Virus record (IMG/VR): IMGVR_UViG_3300025120_000341
Coordinates: 1-29,686 of that record
From: a virus
Direction: 5' to 3' (one strand)
Length of the DNA stretch: 29,686 bases
This document shows, in pieces, positions 21,138 to 27,314 of this stretch. How positions within the stretch are numbered: the stretch's first letter is position 1; every line of letters begins with the position of its first letter. A model generated the notes under the pieces. The model saw only the letters and a list, made by a program, of their open reading frames with translations. It made no database searches and was not told the DNA's origin. A program made the translations under genes and the position numbers.

Positions 21138-21737
21138 ATGAAAATAGTCGAATTAATTTTAGATGAAGATCAAGATGCTTCTGGAATCGAAGCAATATCA
21201 ATAGTCGAAAATCCAGCTATTGAAGAAGATTTTATTGCACTTAAAAGTGATGAAATTAAATTAGCAGAAGTTTCAAAAGAAAAAAAAATATTAATGGGGG
21301 CTTTACTAATCCCAAATAAGCCTATATATCGCAAAAATGGTGAAGATGAATATTATATATACTTCTCTAAAGATACAGTCTTAAAAGCCTCCCAAATGTA
21401 CTTAACTAAAGGCAATCAAAACAATTCAACATTAGAGCACCAACATTCATTAAGTGGTTTAAGTTTGGTAGAATCTTGGTTAGTTGAAGATGAAGTTCAC
21501 GACAAGTCAAGAAAGTATGGTATGAATGTACCAGTAGGAACTTGGATGGGTGCTGTAAAAGTAAACAATGATGAAATCTGGAACGAATATGTAAAAACAG
21601 GTAAAGTAAAAGGGTTTTCAATAGAAGGTTACTTTGCAGATAAAATGGAACGACCTAAAGATCCTGTAGGTTTATCAGAAGATAAAGAAGCAGATAAATT
21701 ATTAAACCAAATAAAAGACATTTTAATAAATGAGTAG
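21138..21737 (+). CDS. Head maturation protease, XkdF-like
   Basis: The protein has 199 residues. The core KKILMGALLIPNKPIYRKNG, then EYYIYFSKDTV, STLEHQHSL (H101), LVESWLVEDEV, VPVGTWMGAVKV and KGFSIEGYF (S161) matches the XkdF-type phage serine protease family: a His early and a Ser late in the fold as catalytic residues. It would process scaffold and capsid during prohead maturation. It directly precedes a small Cys-rich gene, the scaffold-like gene and the capsid gene, the expected order. It is the first gene after late motif copy 3. Confidence 0.82.
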   Translation: MKIVELILDEDQDASGIEAISIVENPAIEEDFIALKSDEIKLAEVSKEKKILMGALLIPNKPIYRKNGEDEYYIYFSKDTVLKASQMYLTKGNQNNSTLEHQHSLSGLSLVESWLVEDEVHDKSRKYGMNVPVGTWMGAVKVNNDEIWNEYVKTGKVKGFSIEGYFADKMERPKDPVGLSEDKEADKLLNQIKDILINE

Positions 21738-21882
21738 ACAAAACACTTTTATTCGTGGAATAGCAAGTCCTAAAAACTCGCAACGTGCTTGTCTATGTAA
21801 AGATAAAAATACTTATTCAAGAAAATGTTGTGATGGTTCTTTATGGGCTCAAGGGATAGGAGTTATATCCAGAACAGTTTGA
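21730..21882 (+). CDS. Cys-rich mini-protein with CLC..KCCDG signature
   Basis: The ORF has 50 residues, ATG 21730 (overlapping the protease end by 8 bp) to TGA 21880-21882. RACLCKDKNTYSRKCCDGSL is followed by WAQGIGVI; four Cys (C21, C23, C33, C34) cluster in 14 residues. I recall this signature from small proteins adjacent to head genes in Bacteroidetes phages. It may bind a metal or form disulfides in the virion. Function unknown. Conservation across phages makes it likely real. Confidence 0.6.
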   Translation: MSRQNTFIRGIASPKNSQRACLCKDKNTYSRKCCDGSLWAQGIGVISRTV

Positions 21883-21888
21883 AAATGC

Positions 21889-21915
21889 AAAAAAATAAAT
21901 TAAACACGTTATATA
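21889..21915 (+). promoter_or_regulatory. Late-type bipartite promoter motif, copy 4 (scaffold and capsid)
   Basis: AAAA at 21889-21892 (preceded by C, in TGCAAAA), 13-bp spacer, ACGTTATATA at 21906-21915. ATG 21923 is 7 bp downstream. It gives the capsid genes a promoter separate from the protease. Confidence 0.7.
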
Positions 21916-21922
21916 TATAATT

Positions 21923-22582
21923 ATGAAATCAACTGAAATGTTAAACCAAATCAAGACGCTTTTAAACATAGAAGTAAAACTTGAAGAACAAAAATTAGAG
22001 AACGGTACTCGTGTAGAAGCAGAATCGTTTGAAAAAGGTAAAGAAATCTTTATTCTTACTGATGACGAAAAAGTTGCTATGCCTGTAGGGGAATACCTAC
22101 TGGAAGATGGTAGACTTGTAGTTATTGCAGAAGAAGGAATCATAGATGACGTTAGAGAAGTATCTGACGAAGTTCCACAAAAGGAAGAAGAATCTAAAGA
22201 TGAAACAGAAGATTTAGAAGAAAAAGAAGAAGAAATGGATGAAGAAGCTGATGTACAAGACTGGGAAGGTATGGAAAAAAGAATTAAAAATCTTGAAGAT
22301 GCTATTTCTGATCTTAAGTCTAAAATAGGTGAAAAAGATATGAAAGAAGATGAAGTTGAAATGCAAGAAGACGAAGTTTCAAGACAGCCTAAATCAAGAA
22401 CAGTTAAAGAAGAATTTAACAAAGAAGTTAACGAACAATTAAAAGAAGAATTATCTAAACCTGCTGCTGCTCCAATAAAGCACAATCCAGAAGGAGGTAA
22501 TGCTAAAAAAGAAAATTTTAGAATAGCGCCAAAAAGACGCCCTTCTACAATGGATATAATCTTAAATCAATTAAATAAATAA
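21923..22582 (+). CDS. Scaffold-like head protein
   Basis: The protein has 219 residues. An N-terminal part with strand-rich character (GKEIFILTDDEKVAMPVGEY) is followed by a highly acidic Glu/Asp/Lys stretch (~90-150) with a coiled-coil segment (WEGMEKRIKNLEDAISDLKS), then a Pro/Lys/Arg-rich end (PKRRPSTMDIIL). Acidic, helical and located between protease and capsid genes: the typical signature of a capsid scaffold. The C-terminal basic tail could bind the capsid protein. It also resembles small head proteins with a barrel N-terminus. No catalytic motif. Confidence 0.6.
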   Translation: MKSTEMLNQIKTLLNIEVKLEEQKLENGTRVEAESFEKGKEIFILTDDEKVAMPVGEYLLEDGRLVVIAEEGIIDDVREVSDEVPQKEEESKDETEDLEEKEEEMDEEADVQDWEGMEKRIKNLEDAISDLKSKIGEKDMKEDEVEMQEDEVSRQPKSRTVKEEFNKEVNEQLKEELSKPAAAPIKHNPEGGNAKKENFRIAPKRRPSTMDIILNQLNK

Positions 22583-22593
22583 AATAAACAATT

Positions 22594-23541
22594 ATGCCAC
22601 AACCAACTATTACTACTACTTATGCTGGAGAATTTGCAGGTAAGTACATTGCTGCTGCTTTATTAAGCGGTAACACGTTAAGTCAAGGTGCTATTGAAAT
22701 TAAGCCAAACGTAAAGTTTAAAGAAGTTATTAAAAAAGTAGCTACTTCTGGTTTAATTGTAGATGAATCTTGTGATTTCACGAATGCTGGAACTGTAACT
22801 CTTACTGAAAGAATTATACAGCCAGAAAATTTCCAAGTTAACCTTGAATTATGTAAAACACCTTTCGAATCTGACTGGGGTGCTGTATCAATGGGCTATT
22901 CAGCTTTTGATAACTTACCACCTGACTTTGCTTCTTTCTTAATTGCACACGTTGCAAAAGAAGTTGCTGCTTCAACTGAAAATAATGTCTGGCAAGGAAA
23001 TCTTGGTGGCGCACAAGCTGGAGAATTTAACGGATTCACAACTTTAATGGCTGCTGATGCAGATGTAATTGATGTTGCTGCTGCTGTTGTTGATTCTGCT
23101 AACGTAGTTGCTGAATTAGGTAAGATAGTAGATGCTATTCCTTCTACACTTTATGGTAAAGAAGATTTATTTATCTATGTATCACAAAACATTGCTAAAG
23201 CATACGTTAGAGCATTAGGTGGATATTCTGCTATCACAAACGCACAAGGTGGTGGTGTTGCAGGAGGTATTGACAATAGAGGTACTTTATGGTACGGAGG
23301 TCAAGAAAACCTTTCTATTGATGGAGTTAAAATCTTTGTTGCCAATGGATTACCAAGCAATTACGCTGTTGCTGCAGAAAGATCTAACTTATACTTTGGA
23401 ACTGGATTAATGTCTGACTACAATCTTGTAAAATTGATTGATATGGCTGATATTGACGGAAGTAAAAACGTAAGAGTAATTATGAGATTTACTGCTGGAG
23501 TACAATACGGAATAGGATCTGATATAGTTCTTTATTCTTAA
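22594..23541 (+). CDS. Major capsid protein
   Basis: The protein has 315 residues. It opens MPQPTITTTYAGEFAGKYIA and then shows an HK97-like alternation of strands and helices: NLELCKTPFESDWG, a helix SFLIAHVAKEVAASTENNVW, the Gly-rich GGAQAGEFNGFTTL, a long segment AYVRALGGYSAITN and a final RFTAGVQYGIGSDI. Size, gene order (protease, scaffold, MCP), a strong downstream terminator and the high-expression late motif upstream all support it. There is no obvious N-terminal scaffold (delta) domain, consistent with a separate scaffold gene. Confidence 0.8.
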   Translation: MPQPTITTTYAGEFAGKYIAAALLSGNTLSQGAIEIKPNVKFKEVIKKVATSGLIVDESCDFTNAGTVTLTERIIQPENFQVNLELCKTPFESDWGAVSMGYSAFDNLPPDFASFLIAHVAKEVAASTENNVWQGNLGGAQAGEFNGFTTLMAADADVIDVAAAVVDSANVVAELGKIVDAIPSTLYGKEDLFIYVSQNIAKAYVRALGGYSAITNAQGGGVAGGIDNRGTLWYGGQENLSIDGVKIFVANGLPSNYAVAAERSNLYFGTGLMSDYNLVKLIDMADIDGSKNVRVIMRFTAGVQYGIGSDIVLYS

Positions 23542-23562
23542 TAAATTAAATTAACCAAAAAT

Positions 23563-23598
23563 AAGGGTAGGTGGGTTATTGCCTACTTACCCTTTTTT
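23563..23598 (+). terminator. Strong rho-independent terminator after major capsid gene
   Basis: A 13-bp stem (23563-23575 with 23582-23594, two G-U pairs) has a 6-nt loop (TTATTG) and a T-run to 23598. It may limit read-through into the next genes and keep the capsid mRNA abundant. Confidence 0.85.
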
Positions 23599-23616
23599 AA
23601 TAAAAAAATATAAACT

Positions 23617-24144
23617 ATGGCTTGTACATTAAACACAGGTAGAAAATTACCTTGTAAAAGTGCCTTTGGTGGCATTAAATCTGCTTTGTTTGCTGATTTT
23701 GGAACTATTAGTGCTATTCAAGTAGACGGAACAACAAAACAGGTAACAACACTAACTAATACTGGTGATTGGTTTAAATACGATGTTAAAGGTAATTCTT
23801 CACTTGAAACAACTGTAACAAGTTCAAGAGAAAACGGAACTACTTTTTATACTCAAACTTTAAATTTAACTTTAACATACCTTGATGCTAAAACTCAAGC
23901 AGAATTGCAAGATATAGCAGTTGCAAGACCTTATGTTATAGTTGAAGATTATTACGGTAATTTCTTTTTGTGTGGTTACGAAAATGGATGTGAACTTACA
24001 TCTGGAACTACAGTAACAGGAGCTGCAGCAGGAGATCTTTCAGGATTTACTATTTCTATGGAAGCAATGGAAGAAACTGCACCATACTTTTTAGATTCTA
24101 CAGTTGTACCTACTGCATCTGCAGTTGTCATTGTACCGAACTAA
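23617..24144 (+). CDS. Probable major tail (tube) protein
   Basis: The protein has 175 residues. It starts MACTLNTGRKLPCKSAFGGI and is beta-rich, with SSLETTVTSSRENGTTFYTQ, VEDYYGNFFLCGYENGCELT and GAAAGDLSGFTISMEAMEE. This 'EvTitssrenGTTfyeq.l' and 'GdlsGftltftgmE' layout is one I associate with tail-tube proteins of Bacteroidetes siphoviruses, and no other tail-tube candidate is present in the window. It is a single-gene unit between two terminators, consistent with a protein needed in many copies. No promoter of the late type was found directly before it. Annotation is by family recall and context. Confidence 0.6.
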   Translation: MACTLNTGRKLPCKSAFGGIKSALFADFGTISAIQVDGTTKQVTTLTNTGDWFKYDVKGNSSLETTVTSSRENGTTFYTQTLNLTLTYLDAKTQAELQDIAVARPYVIVEDYYGNFFLCGYENGCELTSGTTVTGAAAGDLSGFTISMEAMEETAPYFLDSTVVPTASAVVIVPN

Positions 24145-24164
24145 TAATATTAGTATTTAAAATT

Positions 24165-24191
24165 AAGCATCCTTTGGGGTGCTTTTTTTTT
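24165..24191 (+). terminator. Rho-independent terminator after tail-tube gene
   Basis: An 8-bp stem (24165-24172 with 24177-24184, one G-U pair) has a TTTG loop and is followed by T to 24191. Late motif copy 5 starts 17 bp later. Confidence 0.8.
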
Positions 24192-24207
24192 GCATTAACA
24201 TTTCTAC

Positions 24208-24234
24208 AAAATAACTTATTTCTTACGTTATATA
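24208..24234 (+). promoter_or_regulatory. Late-type bipartite promoter motif, copy 5 (portal block)
   Basis: AAAA at 24208-24211 (preceded by C), 13-bp spacer, ACGTTATATA at 24225-24234. ATG 24239 is 4 bp downstream. As with copy 2, a terminator lies immediately upstream. Confidence 0.7.
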
Positions 24235-24238
24235 TAAA

Positions 24239-24667
24239 ATGATTGTATTAACTACTTCTACATTAGCCCAAGCGTTTAAAGTAATACCAAGAACGTATGT
24301 GGATCAGTTTACTTTGTCTATTAGAGATGATAGCACAAATGTAACACAGACGTATGAGGTAACAAGTGGAGTTACATCAGGAAACTACTTAACTTTTAGT
24401 CAAGCATTTAGTCCTGTATTAGTTGAAGGTCATTTTTACGACATAAAATTATATTCAGACCCAAACTTTTGGAATACTAATTATTTTCTTTGGGAATTAT
24501 ATAATGAATTTTGGAATATAGATACTACAAATATAGTAGATATATTCAAAGATAGGATTTTTTGTACTGATCAAGAGATTGACCAAATGGATAATTTATA
24601 TTATGAGTTAAACAAGGGTCAATACATTACAGACAATTCTTATAATAATGATTACATTGTAATATGA
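24239..24667 (+). CDS. Beta-rich phage protein before portal, function unknown
   Basis: The protein has 142 residues. The pattern of strands (YVDQFTLSIRDDSTNVTQTY, NYLTFSQAFSPVLVEGHFYD) followed by a helical, acidic, aromatic-rich C-terminus (YNEFWNIDTTNIVDIFKDRI) looks like a two-part small structural protein. Similar genes sit beside the portal in flavophages, but I cannot name the role. It overlaps the portal gene by 4 bp, so the two are coupled, which suggests a head-vertex or adaptor function. There is no evidence of enzyme activity. Confidence 0.5.
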   Translation: MIVLTTSTLAQAFKVIPRTYVDQFTLSIRDDSTNVTQTYEVTSGVTSGNYLTFSQAFSPVLVEGHFYDIKLYSDPNFWNTNYFLWELYNEFWNIDTTNIVDIFKDRIFCTDQEIDQMDNLYYELNKGQYITDNSYNNDYIVI

Positions 24668-26706
24668 AAAATAGAAAAAGAAATAGTTTAGGGCAGTTTA
24701 TTAAAAAAGGTTCAAAATCAGAAGTTAGTTTTGTTAATTTAAGTACATACACAAGTCCAGAAGTAATTGAAGTGCCTAACCAAGAATGGATTGCTTACGG
24801 TGAAGATAATAATTACTTTCAATTCTTAATAGACCGTTACAATGGAAGCCCTACAAACAACGCTTGTATTAATGGTATTAGCCAACAAATATATGGTAAA
24901 GGTTTAGGCGCTACAGATTCAAGTAAAAAGCCAGAACAATACGCACAAATGATTACATTACTTAAAAAAGATGTAGTTAGAAAATTAAGTTATGACCTTA
25001 AACTTATGGGTCAATGTGCTATGCAAATTATCTATTCAAAAGACAGAACTAAAATTGCACAAATAGAGCATATGCCTATTGAAACATTAAGAGCAGAAAA
25101 ATGTAATGAAGATGGTGATATACCAGCATACTTTTACTTCAAGGATTGGACTAAATTAAAACCAAGTGATAAACCATTAAGAATACCTGCTTATGGAATG
25201 TCTAAAGAAAATATAGAAATCTATTACATTAAGCCATACAAGTCAGGTTTTTATTACTATGCACCTGTGGACTATCAAGGTGGAATACAATATGCAGAAT
25301 TAGAAGAAGAAATATCTAATTATCACTTGAACAACATAATGAATGGTTTAAGCCCTTCAATGCTTATTAACTTTAATAACGGAACGCCTAACCCACAAGA
25401 ACGTGAACTTATTGAATCAAGAATAGCACAAAAATTTAGTGGATCAAGTAATGCTGGTAAATTTATTTTAAGTTTTAACGACAATAAAGAACAACAAGCA
25501 GAAATTACACCTGTACAATTAAGTGATGCACATAATCAATATCAATTCTTATCAGATGAATCACAAAGTAAAGTATTAGTAGCACATAGGGTAGTAAGCC
25601 CAATGCTTTTAGGTATAAAAGATAATACAGGATTAGGAAACAATGCAGATGAAATAAAGACAGCTTCCTTGCTTATGGATAATACTGTTATTAGACCATT
25701 TCAGGAACTTTTAATAGATTCCTTTGACCAAGTATTAGCTTACAATGATATTGCTTTAAACCTATACTTTATTACGTTACAGCCATTAGAATTTACAGAC
25801 GTAGATAGAAGTGTACAAAGTGATGAAGAAATAGAAGAAGAAACAGGTGTTAAAATGTCTGTTGATTTAAAAGAAGTAGACGGATATGAAGTTTACGAAA
25901 CTAAAGAAGAAGCAGAAGAACAAGCTGAAAAAATGGGATGTTCTGGTCATCACGAACATAAAGAAGGAGAAAAGGTATGGTATATGCCTTGTGAATCACA
26001 CGATGAAATAGATTTAAAAAAACCTTGTCAAGCTGGTTACGAACAATACGGAATGAAAGTTAAAGCTGGTCGATTAGTACCTAATTGTATTCCAATTAAA
26101 ATGTCAAGTGAACTTGGAGAAGTTATTTTAGAAAATCTTAAAGGTGAAGTTGTAAATGATGAATGGGAACTTGTAGATGAATTACAAGAAGGTTCTGAAA
26201 TTAGTGATGATGATTGGGCAAACATTTGTATTTCTGAAAAAAAGAGTTTATTTCAACAACTAAAAGACGAAATTACTTCTAAACCAGATGGATTCAGTTA
26301 TTTAGATTCTAAAAATTATAAAATTAGATATAAATATGCAGTAGGATCAAAAAAACCAAGTAATTCAACAAGGGATTTTTGCAAAAATATGATGCGTTTA
26401 TCTAAAACAGGAATTGTATATAGATTAGAAGATATTGACAAAGCATCAAGAGATGGTGTGAATAGAGAATTAGGACATAACAAAAAACCTTATGATTTAT
26501 TTAAATTTAAAGGTGGAATATATTGTAGACATATATTCATCCGTCAATTATATCGTTTAAAGAAAAACACTAAACCTTCTAAAGATTTAAGTGATTACAA
26601 GAAAACAAGAACAATACCTAAAACTTATATTAAAAATCCAAGAGGTACGAAGCAATCAGAAATAGCACCAATTAATATGCCTAATCGTGGAGCATACCCA
26701 AAATAG
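24664..26706 (+). CDS. Portal protein with extra C-terminal modules
   Basis: The protein has 680 residues, long for a portal. Residues ~1-390 look like a portal: NRKRNSLGQF start, YGEDNNYFQFLIDRYNGSPT, and the helical ENIEIYYIKP, HLNNIMNGLSPSM and VVSPMLLGIKDNTGLGN parts. After ~400 come modules not usual in classical portals: a Cys/His cluster near residues 420-440 (CSGHHEHK then YMPCESHDE), a CQAGYEQYGMKVKAGRLVPN block, and residues ~545-640 with YKYAVG, LEDIDKASRDGVNRELGH and DLFKFKGGIYCRHIF. These resemble blocks seen in head-maturation proteins. No protease motif is visible there. A zinc-binding or assembly role is possible. The start overlaps the preceding gene by ATGA. Confidence 0.78.
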   Translation: MKNRKRNSLGQFIKKGSKSEVSFVNLSTYTSPEVIEVPNQEWIAYGEDNNYFQFLIDRYNGSPTNNACINGISQQIYGKGLGATDSSKKPEQYAQMITLLKKDVVRKLSYDLKLMGQCAMQIIYSKDRTKIAQIEHMPIETLRAEKCNEDGDIPAYFYFKDWTKLKPSDKPLRIPAYGMSKENIEIYYIKPYKSGFYYYAPVDYQGGIQYAELEEEISNYHLNNIMNGLSPSMLINFNNGTPNPQERELIESRIAQKFSGSSNAGKFILSFNDNKEQQAEITPVQLSDAHNQYQFLSDESQSKVLVAHRVVSPMLLGIKDNTGLGNNADEIKTASLLMDNTVIRPFQELLIDSFDQVLAYNDIALNLYFITLQPLEFTDVDRSVQSDEEIEEETGVKMSVDLKEVDGYEVYETKEEAEEQAEKMGCSGHHEHKEGEKVWYMPCESHDEIDLKKPCQAGYEQYGMKVKAGRLVPNCIPIKMSSELGEVILENLKGEVVNDEWELVDELQEGSEISDDDWANICISEKKSLFQQLKDEITSKPDGFSYLDSKNYKIRYKYAVGSKKPSNSTRDFCKNMMRLSKTGIVYRLEDIDKASRDGVNRELGHNKKPYDLFKFKGGIYCRHIFIRQLYRLKKNTKPSKDLSDYKKTRTIPKTYIKNPRGTKQSEIAPINMPNRGAYPK

Positions 26707-26712
26707 AAAATT

Positions 26713-27225
26713 ATGGCAACAGCATTATTTATAAATAGAACGGATTTAGTTAGAAATAGCATTTTAGATGGAAATGTAGATACTGATAAGTTTATACAAT
26801 TTATTAAAATCGCACAAGAAATAGATATACAAAATTATACAGGAACGGATCTATACAACAAAATATCTACATTAATAGCTAATGGTGAAATTGATGACGT
26901 TGCTAATGCTAAATACAAGACTTTACTAAACACACATTTACAGCCAATGTTAATATGGGCAGCACAAATATATTATATTCCTTTTGCAGCTTATTCAATT
27001 AAGAATGGTGGTGTATTTAAACATAGATCTGAAACAAGTGAAACAGTAAGTAAAAATGAAGTAGATTATTTAGTAGATAAAGCAAGAGAATTTATGGAAT
27101 ATTATTCAAGACGCTTTATTGATTTTATGTCATTTAACCAATCAGATTATCCTGAATACACAAGCAATACAAACGATGATATATATCCAGATTATGATGC
27201 ATTATTTAATGGGTGGGTACTATGA
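26713..27225 (+). CDS. Head-tail connector protein (gp6-like)
   Basis: The protein has 170 residues, mostly helical: FINRTDLVRNSILDGNVDTD then FIQFIKIAQEIDIQNYTGTD and a long helix around YKTLLNTHLQPMLIWAAQIY. This 'first connector' layout, right after the portal, is typical of gp6/gp15-like adaptor proteins that sit under the portal. The C-terminus ends in acidic/Tyr-rich DDDIYPDYDALFNGWVL-like sequence. It precedes a 30-aa basic ORF and the tail fibre. A related DUF is known in Bacteroidetes phages. Confidence 0.7.
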   Translation: MATALFINRTDLVRNSILDGNVDTDKFIQFIKIAQEIDIQNYTGTDLYNKISTLIANGEIDDVANAKYKTLLNTHLQPMLIWAAQIYYIPFAAYSIKNGGVFKHRSETSETVSKNEVDYLVDKAREFMEYYSRRFIDFMSFNQSDYPEYTSNTNDDIYPDYDALFNGWVL

Positions 27226-27314
27226 GATATAAACCAAAACAAAAGAATATAGAAAAACTAAAGACGTTTTTAAAGAAACAAGAAAAAACTAAAAAATATG
27301 GCAAGTCTATTTAA
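27222..27314 (+). CDS. Very small basic peptide (30 aa), doubtful
   Basis: ATG 27222 overlaps the connector's stop by ATGA; the frame ends at TAA 27312-27314, 17 bp into the tail-fibre gene. It is almost entirely Lys-rich (MRYKPKQKNIEKLKTFLKKQ and more). The coupling at both ends and lack of other coding sense in 27226-27297 argue for it; its size and low complexity argue against. No function can be given. Confidence 0.3.
   Translation: MRYKPKQKNIEKLKTFLKKQEKTKKYGKSI

Noticed and set aside
21841-22485. Long minus-strand ORF (214 codons, Ser-rich) opposite the scaffold-like gene
   Set aside because: The Ser-rich sequence is the reverse complement of GAA/GAT-rich acidic codons in the plus-strand gene, a common artefact; no other minus-strand gene exists in the window.
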